A stretch of 64,000 bases of DNA, taken from contig CM075654.1 of NCBI GenBank assembly GCA_037953625.1, positions 51,343,001 through 51,407,000 of the forward strand, given 5' to 3'. The notes below the pieces were generated by a model. The model did not search any database, was not told the DNA's origin, and saw only the letters and a program-made list of their open reading frames with translations. The translations under genes were made by a program, and so were the position numbers. Below, in pieces: positions 49,328 through 61,330 of this stretch. This DNA comes from Crotalaria pallida (lineage: Eukaryota > Streptophyta > Magnoliopsida > Fabales > Fabaceae). The number at the start of each line of letters is the position of its first letter. Within the stretch, counting starts at the first letter, position 1.

Positions 49328-49979
49328 GGGAGTGTTATCCCTTAGGTTTAACGTGTGTCGCGTTCTTAGGGCGAGAACCCTTGTGTTGGGTAGTGCTAGA
49401 CGAAAGGTGGGTCACCAAGTAGTTAGGCTATCTGTAAAATCTAGGAAGGGTCTTCCTAGTTGTTTTTGAGATCCCTAGCGAAAGGAGGTTCCTAGTAGCT
49501 TGCGGGGCGCTCTGGTTGTATTCGGGGACACGTGACGTCTTTGGTTTATTGAAAAGCTCAAGTGGGTCGCTTGAGGACTGGATGTAGGCCTTTTTACCGA
49601 ACCAGGATAAAATCCCCGGTGCAAAATTCTCTATCCCTTATCTCTTTACTTTTTGCATTTATATTTTGTGTTAATCATATTTTCGTGAATAAACCTATTT
49701 TCACGTTTGAAATTATTTAGCGCGAGTATTGCGGTTTCATGGTGTTTAAATATTAAATCTCATGAATAATAAGTTTTCAATATTAATATAAATATTCTTA
49801 TTTATTTGTGCTTAAAAACGTTTTCATTCGTTCTTTAAGTCTTCCGCTTCGTTTGAAACTCTTTAATCCTTTTTAAGAACGTTTTATTCGATCGTTTTTC
49901 AATGTTTTTATAAACACCCAATTCACCCCCCCCCCCCCCTCTTGGGTGACGACTGCCAGTCCTATCAATAATTCTAACA

Positions 49980-52900
49980 AGTTTTGGTTTTGGTAGATCA
50001 AGCGGGCAAACGCGATGGTTTTGGTAGATCAAGCAGGCAAACGAGATGTTTTTGGTAAATGCTCATGTTTAGGTTTTTGCTAAATCTCTTATTGAAGTTA
50101 ATAATGGTTTCATGTCTCATTTGATAAGTAGCATTTTGTTTTCATGTCTTGAGTATTATTTATATCTTCATGAGGTAAATAATGATTATCTTGAAAGAGT
50201 ATTATTCTACTCTAGAGATGTTGTTTACAAAACAATTGCCAAAGTTATTCATACAAACGTTGCATTATTTCTTTATTCTTTGTAGTTTGTATATGCCCAC
50301 TGTTGCAGTAAAATCACGGTTGAGAGAAGGTTAGGCAAGCATGTCTGACAGTACTTAATTGTTAATATTTTTGGTAAAGCTTATTGAATATCATAGTTCT
50401 TTGAGTAAATATAGGGAGGGATAGTCGTGGCCATTTAAATCATAGCTTTAGCATCCTAAATAGACTAATGAATAATTGGATCATAATCTTAGCCATCTTG
50501 ATCATCTGGTGAAAAGGAAATCATTACTAAATATAATCTCTTCTTAATCAATCTTTGTTTTTTATTGGAAAAGAATAGTTCAGCAATCATCATCCTACTT
50601 GCTCTAATTGTTTCGATTAAGCTTACAATATATGGCTACTAGATTTGTTGGTTTTAGACTTTTAGTGATATGTGAGACATTATAATGACACATTAGCTTT
50701 TGAGATCAAGAAGGTAAAAGAAATTCCTTAAATTTGGTGTATGGAGATTGGGTTTCGTCCATAGTCAACATATATATATGTGTGTGTGTGTGTCAAAAAG
50801 CATAGTGATGAGGGGTTTCTTTTCCTAATGGCAAGACAATATGTGAATGAAAATCATGGATGGGTAGAAGAATTGACAACTCCATCGTAGCTATCTTTGC
50901 CCTGTTCATGCTTTGTGATATCTATCATATATAGATGCATTTCTCACACCAATGGCATATTTGATTCCTTTTCTATTTTTTTTTAAATTTTAGCATTCTT
51001 ATTGGCTATTATTGGGATATCTAATCCTTTTCTAAATTTAGGTTTCTTTGGTTTTTGTTGTTGTCTCTGATTTCAACATGAAACTCAAGTAAATAAATTC
51101 TTCAAAGTTGCGTTTCATCTGGGTGCAGAGCAGTTTAGATGAACTTCTAAATTGATAAGTTTTGATTTAAGATATTGTATATCAGGTTGAATGGAGTAGT
51201 TGATGCCTCTCTGGACAGATGATCTATGCTTATACTTCTATGGTGTAGTTCAAGATGGATAATAAACTTCAAACCATTTTGCAAGGCCTCCTCATTAATC
51301 CTACTTCACATATGGGTTACCAACTGCAAGGGAATCATCTACTGTATAAAGGCAGGTTGGTTTTACCTAAGCACTCTAATTAATAAGATGATAATGTTAA
51401 GACAAAAGGGTAGTTAGGAACAATTAGTCAGTTGGAGAGAGTTCAGTTAGATAAATAGGGGAGAATAAGATAAGGGAGCATTCTGAGAATTATAGTTTGT
51501 GAGAACAGAGCTATCCCTTAATTGCGATCGAGAATAGAGCATTTTGAGAATAATGAATTTCGAGATTATTTAATGTTCTGTGAGTAAAATATAATTTCTG
51601 AGCCTTTTGCTTTATGTGTCTCTATTTCTTCAAGTCACTTTTACTTTGTCCCAATTCATGTAATACATATGGCAATCTAAATGAGATTATCTCCTACATT
51701 TTGGTTGTTTTGTGATAGTTCCCTTTTGGACCAATTATTTGCTTGCTAGCATTAAAAGTACCTTGCTTCCACTACTTTTGTTAAAAATGACAAAAGCATG
51801 AGTCACTCTATAAGATGCAACTTATACAATTTATATTCATATAAATAAGCTCTTTACTTTTTGTAGCTCGGTACTGGACTATATGTGGTGAGGCTATTGA
51901 ATAGTGGAGCATGATGAGGAAGCAGAATGTTGTGAGATGGTAAAGTTCGAAAGATTCTCAGACATAACAAGAAGTCTCAAACTGCAAGTGTTACACATCT
52001 GAACACACCTTGAAATGTATCTATCACATAGAAAAAGCAAATATGTGTTAGGAAGAGGTTTTCGTTTTTTTTTTGCTTGGTCCAATTCCACGTAGCCGTC
52101 CACTCATCTGGTGGAAAATGAATTTGGTTGTTGTTATTGTAATTTTTTTTAATGTGTAAATCCACCATAGTTATTAATTGGCAAATTAAGGAGATGCCTC
52201 TGTTGAGGTATACCTTTCCTTTTGATTGACATCTTGGCCCTTGGTGAATTAAAGATTAAAGAATAGGTTGTTAAGGATTAATCTATACATTTTGTTGTCA
52301 AAATGAATTTTACTCAGTAGCCTATGCAATACAATTGAAATGTTATTTTGGATCCAGTGAAGGATTTGAATGCCTGTTTAGGAGGGTTTTCCTCATCCTT
52401 TTTCTTTTATTGGCATGAATTTTTTTATCTCTTGGTGTGAATAACACATTGATATTCTAAAATCCCCTTTATATGGTTCCTTATTTCAAATTTTGTGAAT
52501 TCTAATTGAAGGGTTAGTTCATCAAATGCAAGTCTAAGGTTGCCCTATTTTTTAAATCTATGAACCGTTTCATAATATCTTAACCTTTTTATTTCTCCTT
52601 TTGTTCTCCAATAATTATAGTTACCTTTTAATCTCCCGTAATCACAGAACATTTTGAATTGTATTATCTCCTTTTGAAATTTGGTGTATTTTTAATTGAT
52701 TAGGTTCTTTTTGTGCATTTTCTATGTTCTCCATGGGTGCTATGTTATTTAATTTATTTATCTTAGAAAATTTGATTTATAAGCTTTCTGCATATTTGTT
52801 TATATTTAAACTACTAAACGATGTAGTGAGACCCCTCTTTTGCTCCACTACGAGTTGTCTCCTCTTTTTTTTCTGAGTGAATGTTGTTGTCATTTGTTAT

Positions 52901-55400
52901 TCTCATTATCTGTTGTTGTGGTGTCCTGTTGTTGTTTTTGTCCTGCTATTGCTATGCTGTTGTGCTATTACTGTTGCCATTGTGCTGATGATTAAACTAG
53001 CACTTAGATTTTGATGGTAGCATGTTTGTTCAATTCTGTGTATTTTTACTAAAAAACCTTAAGGTAGCATACAATCTCAATTATATCTAAATGCTTCTCC
53101 CTCTGAGTGCAAGGTTAATTTATAGTAATTCCATGGTGTTTAATTGACATGTTTTAATTTTGAGTTTCACTTTCCTTGGAGTCTTTTTTTAGGAGAGTTT
53201 GCTATATTTCTGTTTTGTCTCTTTAAAGTGTTTTACTTAGGGTTTTGAATCTCAAATCAGTTGGCTGCTCTAAAGGCAATGGTGAAACTGAGATCACTAA
53301 TTATATGACAAGATTAGCTCCCAAGTTAGAAAGGTGAGACTTTTTCTGTATTTTTTTTCGCTACATGCTTTGTCAACTATAAGCATTGTTGCTGTCATCT
53401 AGGAGAATGCAGATAATCATCTACAGGTCTGTCTCTTCTTCCATATGTATCTTTAATCTCTTTAGTCTCTTCTTAATGGATAATAAAAAAAAAGAATGTA
53501 AAATATTTACTGTTAAAGGTAAAACTTTTGATTTGACACATACAATTATAAGAATTAAGATGGAAAATTATATCATTGGATGAGACAAAAGATATAATAT
53601 CTATACTGACAAAAGAATTTCAAACCTCGAATATAAGTATTTCAGATACTCTAATATATGCTTTCTTAGACTTTTTACATTATATATTGACTTAATTATA
53701 TTGATTGTATGCACCTTTTCAATATTATCTTTTAACTTCACACACACTATTTGTCTTGCAGCATATGAAGCACCAAATTTAAGGTATGATCCCACTATAT
53801 CTCATGTCTTTTTTTATATACTCCAACTCGGTTATCATTTACACCAAATTATCTTTACTCCTTCTATTAGAGTAATTTAGTAATATATGTTATGGTTTAT
53901 TTTTTTTAACAATTGGTGCCGGCTAATGATAGCACTAAAGCATTAGGCTAATCCTCTATGTTGTTAACAGTGTATTTGTATAGTATATGGTTTGGATAGA
54001 ATCATGTTCTTTATGGTTTATACTTTATAGTCTGTATACCACATTCTAAACTGAATATGCTTTTCAATCCTGAGCATAACTTTTATATTCATTTAATAAA
54101 TTGACACTTTGATTCTTATATGCAGATTTTAAAAGAATATAGGCATTAATAATATATTTCTTTTCCTCTGATTTTGTATTATTCAGATATTTTTTCTTGA
54201 TTACCTTAGATGTATGAGTGAGTGGTAAGGATATTGAGTTCGTATGATTTTCACTTCTCGATTTACTAATATGGTTTTTGTGATACATGTTGTGATTGAA
54301 AGTTTGAGACAAATCTTAGAAACAATGTGTACAAAAGTTATCAAGGTAGATTTTGGTCATGTATGCATTATGAGATATGAGAATTCAATCTTTAGAAGTA
54401 ATATTTCTACTCACAATAAAACAAACTAGGGGTTTTCTGCAAAATAATTTTAATACAGAAAATTGTAGCTTTCTTGATTACATGAAAGGATAACTTTCCC
54501 ACCAAATTGAGCTTCTTGGTGTTGTGTCTTTAAGGTGAGCTTTCTGCCGACACTGCTAGAAATTGAGCTGTTGTCTATTGCTGCCACAGCTGCCTACTGC
54601 TGCCTGCTGCCCAATGGTATTTAGTAAGAGGTGAAACCTCATTTTTCTTAATAAGAGGATGACAACATTGGGAATCTACCTATCAAGTGTATTGTGTAAA
54701 ATCATGAAAAAATGGTATAATTTTCTATTTCGATACCAAGCAAGTTTAATCTTTTTTTTAGTATAAGTTTAATTTTCTTTTGATTTAAGTTTTTTTCAAT
54801 TTAATTTGATACTAGTGGCTTTTCTTATCGTCCTTCATTCTTGATCCAGTAGGTTCATTGTGATCAATTCCATTGAAGTATTTAGAGAACTATTTTAAGT
54901 CTATTTAAGTAGTTGACTATTTTTTTTATTATATTTAATTCAACAATTTTCATCTCCCTGCCACATTACTCACTTTTACTGCTTCTCAATTATTTTTACA
55001 GGTTTTGATGACACAATTGTATGAGCGAAGGCATAATATGCAACTAGCATCTTCGACGAAGTAGCATCAAGTTTTGAAATGTTTGATTTTACTGTTAATG
55101 AACATTGGTTTGTTTTTTATTTTCTTCTTTTTTTTATAATGTTTGATTTTACTATTAATGTACTTGATTTCCATCTTTATTTTGCTTCTGCAAAGTAACT
55201 GTCATCTTGAATAATGAAAGCCAAAAAATCAATTTTGGGAAGTATTTATGTATATGTTATGGGAGATGGAAAGAAGCCACATTATTTTTGCAATGTATAA
55301 TTTGTGCCACTCTTTGACATTTTTTAAAGCATAACACTCAAATTTTAAAGGAGATTTCTCTGGTCATCCGGCATAAGATTAGGCTTTTGGTTCTACTAGG
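49980..55400 (+). other. Low-repeat region, no recognised gene
   Basis: This 5.4 kb has no long ORF and no transposon protein. Some segments look like short exons between AG and GT. 53257-53335 ends LAPKLER before GTGAG. 53402-53429 is flanked by ATCTAG and GTCTG. 55003-55065 follows TACAG and encodes MTQLYERRHNMQLASSTK then stop. Joining them does not keep one frame. It may be a non-coding transcript or a decayed gene continuing from 38300-38652. (TA)n(TG)n lies at 50770-50793. Confidence 0.3.
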
Positions 55401-57323
55401 TGTAACTCCCCAAAATTTTAATCCTGGATTAATAAAAGTTAATTATAAATTTTATTTATAATTAATTATTATAATAATATCTTATTAAGATTAGTTGTTT
55501 AGTATGCGAGTAAATGGAAAATAATTCCATAATTATTTTCTATGGAAAAATTATAATTTTGCATAATAGTCCCTGATGTAGGAAATAGGAGCAATATTAG
55601 AAAGGTTTTGGAGGGAAAGTAGAATAAAATATTTATTTTTCAAAAACTAGTCAAAAGACTCGAGTTTTTCTTACAATACTCGAGTATTCTGGGTAGTGTT
55701 GCTCGAGTTAGTGCGTTTGATGAGTCATCAACGCGTTAATTCCCGAGTTCGACACGAAATCACCTCAGGAACACCTAAGGCCCTTCTTGTCGACTTGCAT
55801 GCAATCAGGAATCGCTTATTTAAGGCCATCAACACGGAGATTGAATTCTTTGTTGATTCAATTGCATGTTTAGGGTTCCGAACTCGTATGCCTTAATTCT
55901 CCTTCGATTTTGAATGTTGGGCTAAGAGTGATACACCATTACAAAGCTGACATCCTGAGCTTTGTAAAGAAACAAAAATTGTGAGCTGAGAGTTTGTGTA
56001 CTAAGAGAATCGAAGCTCGAAAGTTGAAGTCATTTTATGGAAAACAGTTCGTGAAGCTTACTTTGGTCACTAATTTTGGCAAGCTCTTGAACTTTTGAGA
56101 CTTCAAATTCGCTTCATTCCCATATGCATGTTGCAGAGAATAATTTCTAATCAATTTCCCCAATTCTTTTGCGTATTTCACTAATTAAAATCAATGGTCT
56201 TATGACCCTACTCAAAACTGTCATGCTGTCAAATGGTTTTTGGGGAAACTAGCTTGGAGGTTGAATCTTTGTCAAATCTCAGTTCCTACACGACTTAGAG
56301 GTAAGGGTGAAGCTATACATTCGCTAGAATATGGTTTAATCACATGAATTTGTGTAGAAAGCCACCAAGAGGCTTCAAGGGCTTAATTTGAAATAGATTT
56401 TTGGCTTGGAGGCCAATTTGTGTTCTGTACCTTGATGGAACATGTTTTATATGTTGCATGTGCACTGTATGCAAGTTATTTTCATGCCAAATATGCTTAG
56501 ATTTTAATTTGGTATGTTAAGTTGTTAAAAATGTGTTTTATGCATAATTGATGCTTGGATATGATTCACTATAATTTGATGTAATTCGTGAGTTGGAACA
56601 TGTTTATTTTGCAAAAATATAACTCTGTTGATTAATGGTTTTGGTTAGATTTGGTTAAAATTGAAAATTGTATGTGAAAACCCAATTTTTAGTGTTTACT
56701 GTCAGATAAGACTCGAGTCTTTGGCTCGAGACTTGAGTGTTTCGTGGCGCACCAGTGCGTCTGATAGCACCAACACTCGAGTATTTTAGCTAAGACTCGA
56801 GTATTATCTGATGCACCATCTGGAAATATTGATGAACTACTCGAGTCCTGCATGAACTACTCGAGTATTCTGGGTTAATGATCCACTCGAGTAATTCATG
56901 AACTACTCGAGTATTTTTGGAAAATCTGAAACATAAACTTTTCAGAAAACTATGATTCTACTCGAGTCTTTTGAGAGAGACTCGAGTATTTTTAGTCAGA
57001 TTGTTGAAAATACCATTTTTAACTTAACCAAGTTATTTTATACCAAAAATACACTTAATGAAATATGTTTCAAAGGATGAATGGTACCAATAGATTACAT
57101 CAATTACATTGAAGTTCGTAAATGAAGTTATTCCGTGTTGTATAATTTAAGATTAAATGCATAATCTTAAACGGAATCGGATATTGCATACATGCATGGT
57201 GAAAGGTGATGAGTTATTGTTTTGTCATGTTCAAGGAACATGAGGAGGGCCTCTGGGAGTGCCAAAGGTTATTGCTTGCTCGACCCACATTAAGGTTGAC
57301 GATGTGGTTATTTGTGTAGCACT

Positions 57324-57470
57324 AAAGTGATAGTTTTACGTTTTGACAACGTGACGATCATCAGACATGGTGACGTTGTTTATCACTTTTGAATGTGCGA
57401 AATGAAGTGATAGTTTACGTTTTGGCGATGTGATGATCATCAGATGTGATGACGTTGTTTATCACTTTTT
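57324..57470 (+). repeat. Tandem repeat in LTR, about 80-bp unit with dyad
   Basis: There are two copies starting AAGTGATAG and ending TATCACTTT, so each unit has complementary ends and can form a hairpin. In the middle is GTGACGATCATCAGAC or its variant. It lies about 260 bp upstream of the LTR ORF. Confidence 0.8.
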
Positions 57471-57730
57471 GAGCAAGTACGTCATACGTTTGATAACGTA
57501 TTATATGTATTCCGGTAATACATTGAAGTTATGGAAGGACGTCCATTTGAGTGATTAGTTGGAGAATCATAGGAATGTGAGAAATCATGCATCATATCAT
57601 GAACCATGATAAATGAATGAAATAAAAGATGGTATGATCATGTGTATAAAATGTTATTGTTATGAATTTACTGATTATCCTTATTTGATTATGTGTATGT
57701 ATATGCTTACCCATGTGCCCTTGTTAGGTG

Positions 57731-58216
57731 ATGGCTCGTTACCTAGCATGCATCGAGATCAGACCCATCCTTAGCGGGATTTTTACCTATGAGGAGCACC
57801 GAGCGACTTTCGAGGGTGAGGTGGAGTTTACACTCTTCCACCCTAACCCCCTCGTTCGTGTGCGCCCTCGTAGGTTTAGGATACCTATTATATATACTAT
57901 GCATATACCAGCTTTTTATGTTTATAGAGGACCACCGCCACCAGCTCGACCTGTATGTAGGTTTCATAGTTTCCGTTTCCGTCCTGCTACTCGTTCACAC
58001 CCCTCTGCTTATAGAGTTTTCACTGATGAGGATGTCCCTTCATTCGGTCCGACAGGTTTTGATAGGACTGCACCTGCTGCAGACCCTAGGCCCAGTGGTA
58101 GGGCCTCTACCCCATCGGACAGGATTGAGGAGGACCCAGAGGAGGGGGAGAGCGAGGAGGAGGATGTACCAGTCGAGCCGGTTCCCAGTCCTCGAGGAGG
58201 ACCGAGTGGTTCCTAG
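57731..58216 (+). CDS. LTR-embedded ORF, conserved basic/acidic protein
   Basis: The ORF has 161 codons from ATG 57731. It shares with the minus-strand ORF at 26527-27000 a conserved N-terminal half (CIEIRP, HRATFEGEVE, NPL, RPRRFRIP, YTMHIP, GPPPP). A Pro/Arg-rich middle and an acidic tail (EEDPEEGESEEED) follow. No signal peptide, membrane segment, zinc knuckle or named domain is visible. It precedes the LTR 3' end by 664 bp. CCTTGTTAG just before GTGATG could be a splice acceptor, making this a terminal exon. The 3' LTR copy lies beyond the window. It might be an accessory protein of the element, but function is unknown. Confidence 0.55.
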   Translation: MARYLACIEIRPILSGIFTYEEHRATFEGEVEFTLFHPNPLVRVRPRRFRIPIIYTMHIPAFYVYRGPPPPARPVCRFHSFRFRPATRSHPSAYRVFTDEDVPSFGPTGFDRTAPAADPRPSGRASTPSDRIEEDPEEGESEEEDVPVEPVPSPRGGPSGS

Positions 58217-58811
58217 GATGTTGCATAGTATAGTTGATAGGGATCCCGGACCGACTTTGTACCTGCAGTGGACCAGATGGATGCACGGAGGACCAGTTGA
58301 CCTGCTCTCAAACACTTATTTTTGAGTTGTGATATATTCTACATATTTTGTAGTGTTTGAGAGTCTAGGTCTTATCTTTCAGATCTTATTATGTATTTCA
58401 GCATTATGGACATGGTATCTTGTACTACCTATTTTGATGATGACAGTTGTACTCATGGATCTTTTCTCATGATATATATATATGATGGTATGATGTTTAT
58501 TTCAACTATGATCCTGGAGTACCATTATTTTCCGCTCACTCTGATTTTGACGAAAGCGAATTCGGCGAGTATTGTCACAATTGAATATGTTGTTTACAAC
58601 TCACAAGACAACGCTAAGTTTATAATATTAAGGTTCATGCCTACATTTCAAATATCCAATGTTGTCTTGAGAAAAGTTACTATCGCTGAATCCACTTTTT
58701 AATTGACAAGTCGAATTCGATAGTTTATGATTTAATCTAGTATAGTATTTTAAGAAAAAAATGTCCATAAAAACATGTTTAGTAGTAAAAGGAAATACTT
58801 TATTATTTTCC

Positions 58812-58816
<5 letters not shown>

Positions 58817-58864
<48 letters not shown>
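58817..58864. repeat. (ATT)n microsatellite
   Basis: About 16 ATT units sit close to the LTR 3' end. The minus-strand LTR E has a comparable tract at 25821-25861. Confidence 0.9.
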
Positions 58865-58865
<1 letters not shown>

Positions 58866-58886
58866 GAAAAGGGTGTCACACTTTGG

Positions 58887-58898
58887 TGGTATCAGAGC
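58887..58898 (+). other. Primer-binding site (initiator tRNA-Met)
   Basis: TGGTATCAGAGC lies 6 nt inside the 5' LTR end. Confidence 0.92.
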
Positions 58899-59037
58899 AA
58901 TGGTCCTGTTACTCCTAGCCAAAATGGAATGGTTAGGCACGTTGTGGCTCGACCGAACATAGTTAAGATAAGATAAGTTAGTGTGTTTTGTTCTAAAGAG
59001 ACCTTTAGTGATCTAGAGTCCATAGTGCAAGTCTGCT

Positions 59038-59967
59038 ATGGCAACTAGAAACCAGAGTCATACCAATGAAATGTTGGATAGGATTACGGCTGTTCTGGAG
59101 AACATGCAGCAACATCAACAACAGCAAGTGATTCAGCCACATCCGTGTAATGTGGGGAATTCAGAGGCTAAAACTCTCTCGGAATTTCAGAGTTGTAATC
59201 CTCCAAAGTTTGAAGGGGGATACAAGCCAGAGGAAGCTAATAAGTGGATTTATCAGATGGACAAGATTTTTCGAACCCTGGATTGTACCGATGTACAAAA
59301 GGTAGCATACGTAGTCTTTATGCTAGATGGAGAAGTTGAGAACTGGTGGAACCATACGGTACAGTTGTTGAACTATGAAGGAAGAACAATCAACTGGGGA
59401 GTGTTTATGGAGAAATTCCTTAATAAGTACTTTCCAGAAGATTTAAGAAGGAAAAAGGAAATAGAATTTATGCAATTGAAGCAAGGAGATATGAGTGTAG
59501 GAGAATATGCTGCCAAGTTTGAGGCATTGATGAAGTATTCTCCCTACTACTTGCATAATCCTGATGAGAGGAGCAAGTGCATCAAGTTTGAAAGTGGATT
59601 AAGGCCAGAATTGAAGTCAGTTTTCAGTTACCAGAAGATAAAAAGTTTTCCTACATTAGTAGATATGTGTCGAATGTATGAAGATGATAAGAAGGCTGAA
59701 GTGATAGCTGCTCAGGACAAGAGTGGTCAACAGGGCTATGGACCACAAATAAAGAAGAGTTTTGGTTATCGGGGTAAGAGTCCCTACTTCAACAAGAATC
59801 GAGGCAAGGGTAAAGCTGAAACTGAAGATAAGATCAAGTCTCACAGTGATGCACCATTCTGTGAAAAGTGCAAACACCATCATTCTGGAAGAGTATGCTG
59901 GGCAACTAGTAGCTGTTTTAATTGTGGGAAGCAGGGTCATATTGCACGTTTTTGCAAGGAACCATGA
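59038..59967 (+). pseudogene. Gag of second chromovirus
   Basis: It has 309 codons. The Gag core is at about 60-190 (WIYQMDKIF, VGEYAAKFEAL). An intact CCHC knuckle, CFNCGKQGHIARFC, lies close to the C-terminus. The frame ends in TGA right after the knuckle, where related elements read on into protease. The next ORF starts 33 nt later in the same frame, so this single stop separates gag from pol. It may be a decay mutation, or a stop bypassed in life; the many lesions downstream favour decay. Confidence 0.88.
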
Positions 59968-60000
59968 AAGATTAATGCCAATGAACCTTCTAGCAAACCG

Positions 60001-60771
60001 ATGACTCAAGGCAGAGTGTTTACCTTGAGTGGAGTAGAAGCTAACCAATCTCCTGATCTCGTGCAAGGTAATCATCTTCTTAATAACCAACCTTGCATGA
60101 TTTTGTTTGACTCAGGAGCTACACATTCTTTTGTTTCCTACGAATGTGTGAATATGTTGAATTTAGTTGTGTCAGATTCACCTATTTGTTTTAAAATAGA
60201 AACCCCTATAGGATCACCCGTATTTGCTTCTAGAGTCTGTTTAGACTGTAGTGTCGAGATATTCGATCGCGTCACTAAGATAGATCTAATATGTCTCCCT
60301 CTGTCACAATTAGATGTGATCTTGGGTATGAATTGGTTAAAGAAGAACCAAGTAATCATCGATTGTTATAGAAAAACAATTCTATACGAAACCCTTAAAA
60401 CCGAAGGATTCATGTGTTTGTTCACGACCATGGGAGAAGAAGAAGAGAAACCAATTGAAGAAATTCCAGTTGTGAGGGATTTTCTAGAAGTATTTCCTGA
60501 AGAGATTCCAGGACTACCTCTGAAGAGGGAAATTGAGTTTGGAATAGAATTAGTTCCGGGAGCTGGTCCCATTTCTATCGCTCCTTATAGAATGGCACCA
60601 CCAAAAATGGTGGAACTAAAGAAGCAAGTGGAGGAGTTATTACAGAAGCAACTAATCAGGCTAAGCGTGTCACCATGGGGAGTCCCAGGTTTTGTTTGTA
60701 AGGAAAAAGGATGGGAGCATGCGTATGTGTGTGGATTACAAACAGCTAAACAAGGTCACCATCGAGAATAA
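60001..60771 (+). pseudogene. Protease and start of RT, second chromovirus
   Basis: The protease motif DSGATHSFV is intact near residue 37. Flap and core features (LPLSQLDVILGMNWL) and the linker PYRMAPP into RT follow. The frame is lost near 60690, after SVSPWGVP, and the last about 25 residues are out of frame. Confidence 0.88.
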
Positions 60772-61258
60772 GTATCCTCTGCCAAGGATTGATGACCTTA
60801 TGGATCAAGTCATAGGAGCCACAATATTTCCCAAGATAGATCTGAGATCGGGATATCATCAGATCAGAATAAGGGAGGAAGATATACCCAAGACAGCGTT
60901 TCGATCTCGATACAGACATTATGAATATGTAGTAATGCCGTTCGGATTGACAAATGCACCCGCTATCTTCATTGACTATATGAACCGGATCTTCAGACCA
61001 TACTTGGATTCGTTCGTGGTAGTATTTATCGACGATATTTTGGTATACTCAAAAAGTGAGGAGGAGCATGCGGAGCATCTTAGGATTGTGTTAAAAGTCC
61101 TAAAAGAGAAACAACTGTATGCTAAACTCTCCAAGTGCGAGTTTTGGCTAAAGGAAGTTAAATTTTTAGGGCATGTGATCTCTAAAGAAGGAATTGCAGT
61201 AGATCCCACAAAGGTGGATTCTGTGTTACAATGGAAACAGCCTGCTACCATGACGTAA
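60692..61258 (+). pseudogene. RT core, second chromovirus
   Basis: It holds KKDGSMRMCVDYKQLN, DLRSGYHQIRI, FGLTNAPAIF and the catalytic FIDDILVYSKS motif, all without loss of key residues. It ends at TAA 61258, and a further in-frame TGA lies near 61295 in the following connection region. Confidence 0.9.
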
Positions 61259-61330
61259 GTGAAAAGTTTCTTATGTTTGGCTGGATATTATCGCTGATTC
61301 ATTGAAGGATTTTCAAAGATAGCACTGCCT

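Larger units (their letters stand above)
38791..49979 (+). repeat. Copia-like solo LTR, family A, split by a chromovirus
   Basis: Ends are TGTTGAAGTTC at 38791 and AATTCTAACA at 49979, with near-matching 5-bp flanks ACTTT and AGTTT. The two halves (38791-39792 and 49328-49979, about 1.65 kb together) carry the same blocks as 11945-13333. These are the TAATCGATTAC array at 39124-39405, the cassette near 49350, the GTAG...GAACCAGGATAAA block at 49574-49611, and a C-tract with CTTGGGTGAC at the end. No internal region remains. Confidence 0.8.
55401..58880 (+). repeat. 5' LTR of the second chromovirus, 3.48 kb
   Basis: It runs TGTAACTCCCC to GGGTGTCACA. It carries TACTCGAGTA palindromes (55656-55715, 56706-56995) and a tandem dyad repeat (57324-57470). 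The ORF 57731-58216 follows, and an (ATT)n run at 58817-58864 lies just before the end. Confidence 0.9.

Noticed and set aside
55696..55896. 66-codon frame repeated at 63706-63906
   Set aside because: It is simply the same piece of both LTRs. One amino-acid difference between LTR copies is not informative about selection.
59967..60001. Programmed stop suppression between gag and pol in the second chromovirus
   Set aside because: Tempting, since pol reopens in the same frame, but many other lesions in this copy make a decay mutation the simpler reading.
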